Shown here one piece after another: positions 10,002 through 19,829 of a stretch of DNA of 64,000 bases; position 1 is the stretch's first letter, and the number at the start of each line of letters is the position of its first letter. The DNA is from Adiantum capillus-veneris (Eukaryota; Streptophyta; Polypodiopsida; Polypodiales; Pteridaceae). The DNA is taken from assembly GCA_014529385.2 (NCBI GenBank), contig CM043955.1, positions 141,884,640-141,948,639 on the forward strand. The letters are read 5' to 3'. The notes below the pieces were generated by a model. That model was given only the letters and a program-made list of their open reading frames with translations, did no database searches and had not been told where the DNA came from. The translations under genes and the position numbers were made by a program.

Positions 10002-11027
10002 CTAAGACTTTTTAGAGGAATCTGGCATAACTAGGTTGATTGCAACAAGAGGTTGATCTTCAAAGTTCTTCATGCGATGTAAGATTTCTGGTTCAAAATC
10101 TTCCACTAACTGTGAAATATTTGGCGAAGAGGAAATCTTTTCAAGACATTCTTCAGATGGGATAACTTCAACTTTAGTAATCACTGGAGAGGATTTTGGC
10201 TTGAGACTGTAATCTTCCAATAATGAATCCCAAAATTCTTGAGAATCATCTTGAGAAACTGTCACTTTATGACTTGCAATTGGCATATCATCATCCAACA
10301 AAGAATCAAAGAAAGCATAGTCGTCTTCAGACTTCGAATCTGTAACTACTTCCTTATCTTTGTCTGGTAACGAAGTATCACTTGTAAAAACTTCTTGCTT
10401 AAAATCATCTTTGTCTTCATTAATTGATTGAAGAGAAGTTAATGAATTAAAAATTTCATCAATTAGAATTTCTGCATCTGCATCGGAGATCATATTTACT
10501 TCATAATCCACTGTATTATACTGTTTGAATTCTACACGTGAGGCTTGAATCACTTGTTCCGCATGATAAAGTCTGTGTAACATGAGTTCACGTCCATCTT
10601 TGAACAAATTGATAGTATGTCCTTGAAAGCTAGTGGTTGGATCATATTGGAATAACCAATGCTGACCAAGAATCATGTCGTAATAAGATAAAGGCATGAC
10701 TTCGAAATCCAATTGATCTGCAGAAGTTTGTATCTCGAACTGCAACTGTCGAACTGTCTCATCACAAGTTAAAATTGATCCATCTGCTAATTCCACATCA
10801 TATAAGTGAGATGTCTTGTGAGTTGGTAAGCCAAGGTGTTGAACTATTTGAGTGCTGACGAAATTATTAGAGCATCCGTTGTCCACCAAAACGTTGATGG
10901 ATCGACCATTGAGAGTTCCAAGAAGACTCAGAACTCGCTTTGAAAGAGGCTCCAAAATTGATGAACCACACTGAGCATGCTTCATAAGAATTGTCGTATC
11001 CTCTGAGACATGAATTGTATTGACCAT
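10002..11027 (-). CDS. Retropepsin-like protease with long acidic tail, element 2
   Basis: An open frame of 341 codons. Residues about 30-140 form a retropepsin-like domain: INVLVDNGCSNNFVSTQIVQ is the active-site block (DNG where DSG/DTG is usual) and MILGQHWLFQYDP matches the 'ILG..WL' signature. The next 200 residues are rich in D, E and S and contain no domain I know. It lies just downstream of gag in a different frame, so expression would need frameshifting or internal initiation. The related copy at 15927-16274 has DSG, suggesting that DNG arose by mutation here. It ends a short distance before the 3' LTR, leaving no room for RT. Confidence 0.8.
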   Translation of the reverse strand: MVNTIHVSEDTTILMKHAQCGSSILEPLSKRVLSLLGTLNGRSINVLVDNGCSNNFVSTQIVQHLGLPTHKTSHLYDVELADGSILTCDETVRQLQFEIQTSADQLDFEVMPLSYYDMILGQHWLFQYDPTTSFQGHTINLFKDGRELMLHRLYHAEQVIQASRVEFKQYNTVDYEVNMISDADAEILIDEIFNSLTSLQSINEDKDDFKQEVFTSDTSLPDKDKEVVTDSKSEDDYAFFDSLLDDDMPIASHKVTVSQDDSQEFWDSLLEDYSLKPKSSPVITKVEVIPSEECLEKISSSPNISQLVEDFEPEILHRMKNFEDQPLVAINLVMPDSSKKS

Positions 11028-11061
11028 TGATTTTTCTTTATCCTTAGCAGAATCTGGTTGT

Positions 11062-12205
11062 TCAGTATTTGATGATGTTTCCGCCTTGGAATTTCTTTCT
11101 CAAATTAGACGGATTTGGTCTCTTTGGACATTGATACCATCTATGGTCACCACCACAAATTGTACATAAACCATCCTTCTTTGAAGTCGAAGATGCATTT
11201 GAGGAAGAGCCTTGTTGAGTATTGGAATGCCAATCTTGAGAAGATCTGCTTTGAGATTGTTGATCTTGAGAATAGAACCTTGAAGTTGAATAAGGTGCTC
11301 TAGCTTGCTCCCTGAACTGAGATTGATGTTGCTGACTTTGGCTATAGCTGTCTTTGCAGTTGCGCTGTGAAAAGCGAGCGCTATTTGAAGATCTATCGCC
11401 ACGGAGAAAATTCCATGTAGGGGGCCGATTATCGCCAAGACGCTTCACATAGGCAATTGCAGCATCCAAGGTGGTAGGGTTGTATTTGTGTACATCGTCC
11501 TTAAGGTTGGGTTCGAGTTCGTCGATAAAGTTGTGAAGTTTATCAGGGGGACTAAGAGTCTCTATCTCTAGAGTTAGCCTATGGAACTCTCTGATGTTTG
11601 CGGCCAAGAAACCTGTCTGGCTCAGGCGGCGAAGAGAGGACTGGGCATGAAAATCCGCATTGGCAGGTTCGAATGCCTTGCGAATAGCACGTCGGAAATT
11701 TATTCCAAGAAGGTGTGTGTTTACCATAAGCAACCCGTCGTTGCCACCAAAGAAATCCTGTATCCTTGAGCAGAGAACTAGCAAGTGCAACTTTTTTACT
11801 TTCGACTAAGTCCGTGTTGGACAAGTAGACCTCCATTTTGAATAGCCATTGGTCCAGCACGCGCTTGTTGCGGCGGCCATTATATGGTTTCGGCAATTTA
11901 ACATCAAGCTTCTTCTTCTGTGCAACATTAAAAATTTTATAAAGTAATCGAAGTTCGCGATTGTCTACCTCTTCAGTTGGATCTGGTTTGTTTGGTTCGT
12001 CCACTGAAGCTTTAGACGAAGGTGTGGAAGATGCTGCATGTGTAGTCTGGGAAGCAGCAGGACGACTTCGAGAAGTGTTTTGCGTCTGCATCTCATCCAA
12101 GCGAGTGTGAAGTGATGCGAGGCTTGTGGAAGGTGTGGCCATCTGCTCCTTGATAAGAGTAAGGGTGTCGTCAGATTGACCACCTCGGTCGTGAGAATTC
12201 GGCAT
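11062..12205 (-). pseudogene. Gag of element 2 with one frameshift
   Basis: The Met at 12205 starts an N-terminal part with a Ser/Thr-rich linker, then KLPKPYNGRRNKRVLDQWLF, the 'F-G-....-W' gag core, and FLWWQRR. The frame shifts near 11700 and continues to 11062 with a helical region, a Gln/Ser-rich linker and one zinc knuckle CTICGGDHRWYQC, spaced C-X2-C-X3-H-X4-C (one residue shorter than the standard CCHC). Gag would assemble particles and bind the element RNA. The single frameshift is the main lesion, so the copy is recently inactivated or the shift is a sequence error. Confidence 0.82.
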
Positions 12206-13246
12206 GGTTACGCCTCAAAGGGAACTCTCGAACAGACGGAGGTTCTGGTTCGGGAACAGGTTCTGGGATGGGTGCTCCGAGCGAAAACTCTGTTCCGAAC
12301 GGGTTCCGGCTCTGGGGTTGGGTAATAATCTAAAATGAACTCTCACTTTGGATGCAAAGTGTTTTTTTTTTGAAAAGAGAACAATGTTCGGAATTCGTCG
12401 CCAACTATGATGGCAAAAAGTCTCGCGTACAGAAAGTGCACACAAGGCCACCGCGGAAGATTGGAAGAGAGGGTGACGCCGGCAATAAACGAATGCGTGA
12501 ATTCTTGTTGATCTGGTGGGTTTTCTCTTTGTTTTTTTTTAAGTTAGTTTATTTGGGAATTTATATGATCAAGTGAGTGAGTTCACATGGGTTTAAAAAT
12601 TTGGTTCTTTGGCCGGTCATCCAAGTTTGGGGCGGGTTGGTCACTTATAATAAACTTATAAGGCTTATAAAGGTCAGCCAGTGTAAAAAAAATCATCAGC
12701 GTAAGAATTTTGCCAACGTAAAAACTTAGCCAAGAGAGAGCGCAAGGCATGAAGAGGCACTACGATGTTGAAAGAGCATTAAGGCAGGGCTGATAGGGTG
12801 TGATTGCTCGCGAAGAGACTCCCGTGTGCTAAGAGTCATGGCGAAGGGTGTAACCGAAGAGGCAAGTCACCCAAGATTTTGTTTGCTTTCTCTGTGCGCT
12901 GGCTGAGATACATCTATGCCAAGGCTAATATTATGAAGAGGTACCTCAAAGGGTCACAGAAGATGGGATTTCCAGATCAGGAGTGTATTCACAGCAATTC
13001 TTGCAAAGGGGTACACCCGTTTAATCTGAAGCCTTCATACTCGAGGAGAGACTCCAATGCAGATTCACACACCTAATTGGTACTTATGTAGTTATTATTA
13101 GGATAACAAATACCATGTTACCTCATACCATCGCGGAAGAGATTGAATTCCATCTTTCTTTTGCTTCCATACAACTCGGGGAGAGGGGGGAGAGGGTAGC
13201 GGCGAGGGTGAGAGGCTCACAACTTTGGGGTCCTAGAAATTTTTTT
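12206..13246 (-). other. Leader of element 2
   Basis: About 1 kb between PBS and gag start holds no long conserved frame on the element strand. A T-run (12361-12370) and AT-rich blocks are present. I see no tRNA, snoRNA or other known feature. Such leaders usually carry packaging signals; that is inference. Confidence 0.6.
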
Positions 13247-13258
13247 GTTCTGATATCA
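13247..13258 (-). other. Primer-binding site of element 2 (variant)
   Basis: The minus strand reads TGATATCAGAAC one base inside the LTR, two substitutions from the tRNA-Met type TGGTATCAGAGC. Confidence 0.75.
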
Positions 13259-13259
13259 C

Positions 13260-13674
13260 TTTAAGGATTCTAGTTGCTAATCCTTCATTAACTACTTAAA
13301 CTCATGATCAAGACTTAAGAAACTTGAGCTGTACTCAGAAACAAAACTTAGAAGACTCGGTGTTGATTGATTGAATGTGTGATACAAGGGCTCCTTATAT
13401 AGGAGACGAAGAGACACAAATGAAAAGACATGTCCTGGTGAAGAGACACGACTTTAGACGTAAAGACACGTCCTTTCGACGAAGAGTGCAACCATTGGGC
13501 GCACCCATAGAGTGAAGGGGTGTGACCAGTCGTCGAGTGTGGCTTTTGGTGAAGAGATGTCTTTTGGGCGAAGGGGTGTGATCATCCAAGCGTAGGGGTC
13601 CTCCTTGGCATGGCACTTCGCGTATCTGCAACTAGGAGTAGATGTAATACTGTAACATAGTCACAATCGTGACA
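13260..13674 (-). repeat. 5' LTR of element 2
   Basis: Partner of 9384-9815. It is slightly shorter because of small deletions around 13436-13560. It ends at GTGACA next to the GGAAT duplication at 13675-13679. Confidence 0.93.
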
Positions 13675-14099
13675 GGAATATTATGGCTGGCAGGCGGCCG
13701 GAAAGTAGTCGGAAAACGGTCAGCCGGCCGGCTGGTAATCAATGGCCGGTGGCCGATTTCAAGGCGGACTTGTCTTCTCAAGGGCGGCCACATATGGGCG
13801 CATTGGAGAGTCCAACTTGGACTTGTCCACACAAGGGCGGCTACACACGGCTGCCTCTCATGAGAGAGGGCAACCCTTTTGGCCTATAAAAGGAGGCCTC
13901 TTCTACACACAAAATATATTGTGATGCATTGTGAAGTTGATGCAGCAAGGTGTGTGTGAGGTGGTGAGAGTAAAGCAAGGCGGGAGCTTTATTAAGGGTA
14001 TAATCCCTTTGTAACCTACTTCTTGTTTGAAGTACTAATTGAGTGGTTGCTTCCCGGTGGATATAGCCCACGTTAGGTGAACCACGTATATCGTGTGTG

Positions 14100-14123
14100 C
14101 TCTCTCTCTCTCTCTCTCTCTCT
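14100..14123 (+). repeat. (CT)n microsatellite
   Basis: About 12 CT units in the probable LTR of the copia remnant, just upstream of its PBS. Confidence 0.9.
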
Positions 14124-14210
14124 TTATAATCTCTCGTATGTGAAAATTATCTCTCTCCATTAAGTAAACTACTCTAATATCTACTTAGCTACGTCCTATT
14201 TTTTAATAAC

Positions 14211-14222
14211 TGGTATTAGAGC
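14211..14222 (+). other. Primer-binding site of the copia remnant
   Basis: TGGTATTAGAGC differs by one base from the tRNA-iMet site TGGTATCAGAGC and lies 60 nt upstream of the gag start. Confidence 0.8.
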
Positions 14223-14281
14223 AAGGGTTGCCCGTAACTAAAGTATCTCAATGATAGGATTCCTTGAATTGAGTGGGAGTA

Positions 14282-15090
14282 ATGACGGAGGAAGGGAAGC
14301 TCAAGATCGAGAAGTTCAATGGCAAAAACTACCGACATTGGAAGATGCAGATTGAAAACTATCTCTACCAGAAAGACCTTTATTTGCCACTAGGCGGTCT
14401 TGCAAACAAGCCCGCAACGATGGTAGATGAAGCATGGATTGTCCTTGATCGAAAGGCATTAGGAACAATCCGGCTAAGCTTGACGTCAACGGTGACCTTC
14501 AATGTTTCGGAGATGAAGACCATGGAGGACTTGATGAAGTCTTTTGTAGGCCTCTACGAGAAACCATCGGCATCCAATAAGGTATTTCTCATGAAGCGCT
14601 TGTTCAATCTAAAAGTGGCAGAGAATGGTTCAGTTGCATAACACCTAAAGGGTTTTAAAACCAATATAAGTCAACTTCGATCGGTGAAGGTCAATTTCGA
14701 CGACGAAGTGCGAGCCCTCCTTAAACTATCGTCTCTACCGAATAGTTGGGATAGCCTTGTGATGGCTGTAAGTAACTCTATCTCTGGCACAAAGACTCTT
14801 AAGTTTGATGATGTTGTGGGTGTTCTTCTAAGCGAGGAAATGTGAAGGAGAAGCACAGGTGAATCATCAAGTGCTGCACTGTCAGCGGAAACGAGGGGAA
14901 GATCGAAGGAGAGGTTCAAAAACCAAAAGGGTCGCGATGGCTCGAGGCGGAGCAAGTCATGCACAAAGTTAGTTCTTGAATGTTGGAACTGCGGCAAGAA
15001 AGGCAACGTCAAGAAGGATTGTTGGTCCAAGAAGAAGGAGTCGGAGTTTCAAGACAACAAGCCAACATCAGAGGCCAATGTGGCAAAGTA
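14282..15090 (+). pseudogene. Ty1/copia Gag with stops and a defective zinc knuckle
   Basis: The start MTEEGKLKIEKFNGKNYRHW is the classic copia Gag opening ('KFNG.NY..W'). Two in-frame stops follow: TAA near 14639, and TGA near 14843 that looks like a CGA-to-TGA change. The C-terminal knuckle reads CWNCGKKGNVKKDC, with Asn where the zinc-binding His should be. Further downstream the protease active-site DSG block is deleted: SNSW runs directly into HSMRHRTNN. Gag would form the particle shell; this copy is dead. Confidence 0.88.
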
Positions 15091-15926
15091 GAGCAAAATG
15101 CTCTAATTCTCTCATTAGACAACGTGTCTAATTCCTGGCTTCATTCCATGCGACACCGCACAAACAACATTTCCAAGATTACACCGAAGGTAATTTTAGG
15201 TATGTATATCTGGGAGATGATGAAGCTTGTGAAATTGTCGGCAAAGGTACAATTTGTGTCAAAACTACTAATGGAAATGAATGGAAGCTTAAAGATGTCA
15301 GGCATGTTCTTTCTCTTCGCAAAAATTTGATCTCTACAGGACAATTGGATGATGAAGGTCACAACATTTGGCGAAGAGGAAATCTTTTCAAGACATTCTT
15401 CAGATGGGATAACTTCAACTTTAGTAATCACAGGAGAGGATTTTGGCTTGAGACTGTAATCATCTTCCGATAATGAATCCCAAAATTCTTCAAAATCATC
15501 TTCAGAAATTGTCACTTCATAAATGCAATTGGCATATCGTCATCCAACAAAGAATCAAAGAAAGCAAAGTTGTCTTCAGACTTCAAATCTGTAATTACGT
15601 CCTTATCTTTGTCTGGTAACGAAGTATCACTTGCAAAAACTTCTTGCTTAAAATCATATTTGTCTTTATTAATTGATTCAGGAGAAGCTAATGAATTAAA
15701 AAATTCATCATTTAGAATTTTTGCATCTGCATCGAGATCATATTTACTTCATAATACATTGTATCATGTTGTTTGAATTGTACACGTGAGGCTTGAATCA
15801 CTCATTCCGCATGATAAAGTCAGTGTAAAATCAGTTCACGTCCATCTTTGAACAAATTGATAGTATGTCCTCGAAAGCTAATGGCGGATCATATCGGAAT
15901 ACCCAATGTTCCCAAAGAATCATGTC

Positions 15927-16274
15927 CTAATAAGATAAAGGCATGACTTCGAAATCCATTTGATCTGCATAAGTTTGTATCTCGAATTGCAACTGTCGAA
16001 CTGTCTCATCACAAGTTAAAATTGATCCATCTGCTAATTTCATATCATATAAGTGAGATGTCTTCTGAGTTGGTAAGCCAAGGGGTTGAACTATGTGAGT
16101 GCTTACGAAATTATTAGAGGATCCGCTGTCCACCAAAACGTTGATGAAGCGACCATTGAGAGTTCCAAGAAGACTCAAAACTTGCTTTGAAAGAGGCTCC
16201 AAAATTGATGAACCACACTGAGCATGCTTCATAAGAATAGTCGTATCCTCTAAGACATAAATTGTATTGACCAC
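15927..16274 (-). pseudogene. Retropepsin fragment, second copy of the element 2 type
   Basis: About 115 codons homologous to the N-terminal half of the protease at 10002-11027. The active-site block is INVLVDSGSSNNFVSTHIVQ, with the canonical DSG where element 2 has DNG. The 'ILG' signature region further down is frameshifted. It shows the parental family had a normal active site. Confidence 0.85.
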
Positions 16275-16308
16275 TGATTTTCCTTTATCCTTAGCAGAAT
16301 CTGGTTGT

Positions 16309-16500
16309 TCAGCATTCGATGATGTTTCCGCCTTGGAATTTCTTTCTCAAATTAGACGGATTTGGTCTCTTAGGACATTGATACCATCTATGGTCACCTC
16401 CGCAAATTGTACATAAACCATCTTTCTTTGAAGTCGAAGATGCATTTGAGGAAGAGCCTTGTTGAGTATTGGAATGCCGATCTTGAGAAAAATCACGTCC
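16309..16500 (-). pseudogene. Gag C-terminus, second copy of the element 2 type
   Basis: Encodes the Ser-rich linker (SNTQQGSSSNASSTSKKDG) and the short-spaced knuckle CTICGGDHRWYQC followed by KRPNPSNLRKKFQGG, almost identical to element 2 at 11062-11230. The remainder of gag is absent. Confidence 0.88.
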
Positions 16501-16553
16501 TTTACCACGAACAAGTGGAGGAACATTTGAAGAAGATCTGCTTTGAGATGGTG

Positions 16554-17110
16554 GAACGAGGACGAGCACTGCAACCACGTGCCAATGTTCTCCCAGATTG
16601 CCCTTAAAAACAACCAGTAGACCGGGGATCTCTGTCCGAAACAATGGACTCAGGCATGCCAAATATTCGGAAAATTTGCAAAACAAACAGTTTCGCCAAA
16701 TGATTGGGCTTAAGTGTTTTCTTTACTGGAATGAAGTGGGCCTGTTTACTGAATGTGTTGATGATGGTCCAAATGCCATCATGGCCACTTTGAGTCTTGG
16801 GGAGATCAAAAATGAAATCCATCGCAATGCTTTCCCAGGGGCGAGTGGAAATGGGTAAAGGCTGTAAGAGTCCGTGTGCCTTATGCTTGTCAAAACTTGA
16901 CCTTTTAGTATACTAAACAACTGCGAACAAAGTCATCTACATCCTTTTTAAGCCTCGGCCAAAAGAAGTAACGCTCCACACCCTTCAAGGTAGTATCTAT
17001 GCCGCGGTAGCTTGTAAAAGGTGGACAATGGCACTGTGTCAAAACCTTTTCCCTCAAAGGCTATGTAAAACACAACATTGTTTTCCCCATCAAATAGCCA
17101 TCCCGTATGG
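16554..17110 (-). pseudogene. Integrase remnant of element 4
   Basis: The minus strand keeps the zinc-binding region in broken frames (16900-17060) and the core: MDFIFDLPKTQSGHDGIWTI, then MPESIVSDRDPR, the first and second Asp blocks. After a frameshift it reads RAIWENIGTWLQCSSSFH, the region before the catalytic Glu, and stops there because sequence related to element 2 gag is joined on. The catalytic Glu block is missing. Confidence 0.85.
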
Positions 17111-17243
17111 AATAGCCTGAAACTGTCTCCCCATCCTGTATCCCAGTGAAAATATCAACATCGTTTTCCCCATCAGATAGCCATCCCGTATGGAATAGCC
17201 TGAAACTGTCTCCCCATCCTATATCCTAGTGAAAATATCAACA
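17077..17243 (-). repeat. Tandem duplication of about 83 bp in element 4
   Basis: The block containing CCATCCCGTATGGAATAGCC is present twice in direct orientation with few differences (17090-17160 and 17172-17243). Element 1 has one copy at the matching place (about 3424-3480), so the duplication arose in this remnant. Confidence 0.88.
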
Positions 17244-17449
17244 AAGTCGGAACCCGTGGCGTACTGATCAACCATATCCTTGAAGCTTCTGCGATGAATC
17301 GCGGAAATAGCCAGAACCAAGGGCTTCCGAGATAATGTGTTTGCCACTAAATTCTTCTATCCTTGAACATGGACAATCTGGAAGTGAAACTGTGACTGGA
17401 GGGTAGCCCATCACATCTGCTTTTCCGAAAGCTGCTTTTGTGACAAGAA

Positions 17450-17698
17450 GTAGCGTAAATTCTGATGATCTGTAAGGACTGTATAATCAGCTCCAAGTAG
17501 CTAGTATCGCCATTGAGTAAGAGCATGGATCATTGACAATAGCTCTTTTTCATATATCTGTGCAACCATTCAAGAAGTAGCGTAAATTCTGATGATCCAT
17601 AAGGACTGTATAATCAGCTCCAAGTAACTAGTATCGCCATTGAGTAAGAGCATGGATCATTGCCAATAGCTCTTTTTCATATATTTGTGCAACCATTT
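17450..17698 (-). repeat. Tandem duplication of about 122 bp in element 4
   Basis: The block from GAAGTAGCGTAAATTCTGAT to GCAACCATTTC occurs twice in direct orientation, near 17455-17570 and 17575-17697, with a few substitutions. It lies at the RNase H end. Element 1 has only one copy. Confidence 0.88.
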
Positions 17699-18300
17699 CA
17701 GGACGTAAAAAGTTAAAACATCTTGCTCTCATAAGCAATTACATGGCCTTCTTGCATCAAGATTGGTGACCATAAGGATCACAAGAAATTTCGAATGGCT
17801 TTTGCAAGTTTGGTAAAGCCAATATGAGTCCAGTAGTCCACTTTTCTTTGAGAGTCTCAAAGGCTGCAATCTCTGTCTCCCAAATAAAAGGAACTCCTTT
17901 CTGAGTCAACATATGCAAAGGAGAAACTATCTCTGCAAATTTCCGAATGAACCACCAATAATATGAGCACAAGTCGAGATAAGCTTCGAACCTCATGAAC
18001 ATTCTTCAAATCAGGCCAGTAACAAATAGTCTCAATTTTGGCCAGGTCTATCTTTACTCCTACTGTTGAGACGATATGTCCCCAAAAGTGTATCTCAGGG
18101 AAGAAAAATTCGCTCTTTTTCACATTTATAACCAATTTATGCTTCCGCGATGCCTGTAAAACTCTATGAAAATTCGTCCTAAAAGCTGTCTTGTAGACGT
18201 CTCCAGGAGCAATCTGATGATAACCACTCTTCATATCAATTTGACAAGTAGAATTTTGAAGTCTATCGAGTATATCATCGATCCTCGTAATGTGGAAATG
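17453..18300 (-). pseudogene. RT/RNase H remnant of element 4
   Basis: Minus-strand pieces match the RT and RNase H of element 1: KSGYHQIAPGDVYKTAFRTN, a stretch around FFPEIHFWGHIVSTVGVKID, and RNase H around FEISCDPYG. The catalytic DD box region is deleted: the text jumps from RTNFHRVLQ to KLVINVKKSEF. It is inactive. Confidence 0.85.
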
Positions 18301-18648
18301 TGTTTTGGTTCATTGTTTCTTTAATTTGGCCTCGGCTAACTTTGTAACGTGGCGGGTTTGGTGGTGTACTACCAAGAATCAATCATGTGATCTTCAGGGC
18401 GTGAAGGAGGCAACTCGCTGGTATGCCCTCAAAGAAATAGTAGCCTGAGCTTGCTGAAAAATCTTGTCGCTCCTTTTTCGAGGTCAAACATAATCGACCT
18501 TCAATCGTCATTCAGTTCTTTCAAGAAAATCGAGCAAAGGAAATTGGATTTCATCAAGTATAATCTCTTTGCCTTTCTCATTTGTCAAAATCGCTATCTT
18601 AGCCCGATAGTCAACCATGGCGTTGTTCTTGTGGTACCAAAGGAGACA
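18301..18648 (-). other. RT-protease linker of element 4, degraded
   Basis: This corresponds to 4765-4985 of element 1 by short matches such as TCGAGGTCAAA and CCTTCAATC, plus extra sequence. No intact frame is visible. Confidence 0.6.
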
Positions 18649-18988
18649 TCACACCCTTCCAATGGCATGACATAAGAAGTTCTCGTACCCTAAATACCCC
18701 TGACAATGCAAATGTAGTTTGCCAATGACCGGTGTAATGGCAACATCCCGTCCGCGTGCCTCTAGAACTGCCTCCGCCTGCGGCCTAAGCCTATCGAGCG
18801 TATTTCCAAGTCGAGCCGTCAATGAAGTTTGCCTTGGCTCCTCCATCAAAGAAAATGAGCGCTTCTTGATCTTTCACTGTGCCCCATGTGTGGCAAAGTT
18901 TTGTGCTTTCGTTCATATGATTCGGGTCGGTCCCCACGCAATGTGGTACCTGTTCTGCTTTCATTTTCCTTTTCTTCCGCACTCGACA
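18649..18988 (-). pseudogene. Retropepsin remnant of element 4
   Basis: Reads EALIFFDGGAKANFID, with DGG as in element 1, then a frameshifted continuation (RLRPQAEAVLEARGRDVAIT) and flap region. The shared DGG in two diverged copies suggests it is a lineage trait rather than chance decay. Confidence 0.82.
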
Positions 18989-19369
18989 TGTAACAAACTT
19001 GGACACTCCAAGTCAAGATTCTACAGCGACACAACAGAGATTCACTTCAAAACAGTACACAATTCACACTTGATTCGACACGGCCCGGCAGAGTTCCGTG
19101 CCTAGAGATTGGTCCCAAAGACTGACGCCCCTTTCGGTATTTCTTTTTGTATTAATCTGTGTTCAAAGTACAAGAGAGTGGGAGGGTGCTCACTCTCAGA
19201 CTCTGCGTCCAGATGCTCTGCGAAGTGAGGGCCCTGCCTAGTTATTTATATGTTACAAGGGATATTGGGACCATCTTGGCGACACCGCACATGGCAGCGT
19301 CAGTTGTTGCCAAGGCAACAATATACCTACGACACGCGTATTGGTTCAAGACACCCACACTCTCCCAAA
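18989..19369 (-). repeat. 5' LTR of element 4
   Basis: Matches 6995-7270 of element 1 over its inner part. On the minus strand it would begin TGGGAGAGTGTGGGTG near 19369 and end ACA at 18989. No PBS follows it; the protease region is joined directly. Confidence 0.72.
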
Positions 19370-19824
19370 GATAGTCCTACTACTAGAGTGAGTGGTGGTG
19401 TAATTTTTAGCTAAGACTATAAATGAATAAAAATGATTTTTGTGCACACATAACTAATTTATGAATTATTTTGTACCAATTAATTTTTCGGTGCAATGTG
19501 CCATCTAGAAAATTTATTGGTGTCCAGATAGTATGATAAGTAGAACAATAGCAGGATTCAGTGCAGAACGCGTCAAGCCAAACACATAAATAAGATGGTG
19601 TCCCCAATTTGTTTAGAAAAGTCACGATTTAATATTTTGATTGTGGCCGCCCAAGAAAGTGGCTGGCCAAACACAGTATAAATACGTCTCGACAAGACTG
19701 AGTCTGGAGGGACATGGAAACAACAAAGTCAAACATGCTTCAGATTGGCCAGAAACTTGCAATTTTTAACACTCGTTTTTAAGCCTAAGGTTTAAGAACC
19801 TTTTAGAATGAGTGTGTAACATTA
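19370..19824. other. Intergenic stretch, nothing recognised
   Basis: AT-rich, no supported gene, repeat or RNA. It is the left flank of solo LTR C. Confidence 0.6.
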
Positions 19825-19829
19825 AAATA

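Larger units (their letters stand above)
9384..13674 (-). mobile_element. Complete gag-protease LTR retrotransposon lacking RT and integrase, element 2
   Basis: Two LTRs (9384-9815 and 13260-13674) match closely, and a perfect 5-bp target duplication GGAAT flanks them. On the minus strand the internal order is PBS, an approximately 1-kb leader, gag, protease with a long acidic tail, polypurine tract and 3' LTR. No RT, RNase H or integrase sequence exists in the internal region, so the element must borrow them. This fits the known class of non-autonomous gag-only (TR-GAG-like) plant elements. A related broken copy is at 15364-16553. Confidence 0.88.
13675..15363 (+). mobile_element. Ty1/copia remnant (LTR part, PBS, gag, start of protease), element 3
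   Basis: A plus-strand copia-type order: a probable LTR part with GC-rich GGCCGG repeats and a CT run, a PBS-like TGGTATTAGAGC at 14211-14222, gag from 14282, and the first part of the protease/pre-integrase region (KDVRHVLSLRKNLISTGQLD in a stop-containing frame near 15290-15350). It breaks off at about 15363, where sequence related to element 2 begins. No RT remains. The left limit is uncertain because element 2 inserted near its edge. Confidence 0.78.
15364..16553 (-). mobile_element. Fragment of an element-2-like gag-protease retroelement
   Basis: Minus-strand sequence collinear with element 2 from its protease tail (about 10118) to its gag knuckle region (about 11230) but clearly diverged, with stops and indels. 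It has no LTR at either end. Its left edge joins the copia remnant and its right edge joins an integrase core, both abruptly within coding sequence. Confidence 0.85.
16554..19369 (-). mobile_element. Second chromovirus remnant lacking gag, element 4
   Basis: The minus strand holds LTR (18989-19369), protease, RT, RNase H and integrase of the same family as element 1. PBS and gag are gone: the LTR edge at 18989 abuts the protease upstream region directly. Many frameshifts, stops and two internal tandem duplications are present. The integrase is cut inside its core at about 16554. Confidence 0.82.

Noticed and set aside
11500-11690. Possible tRNA gene (GGTTCGA-like words)
   Set aside because: No cloverleaf arms surround the words; they lie within gag coding sequence.
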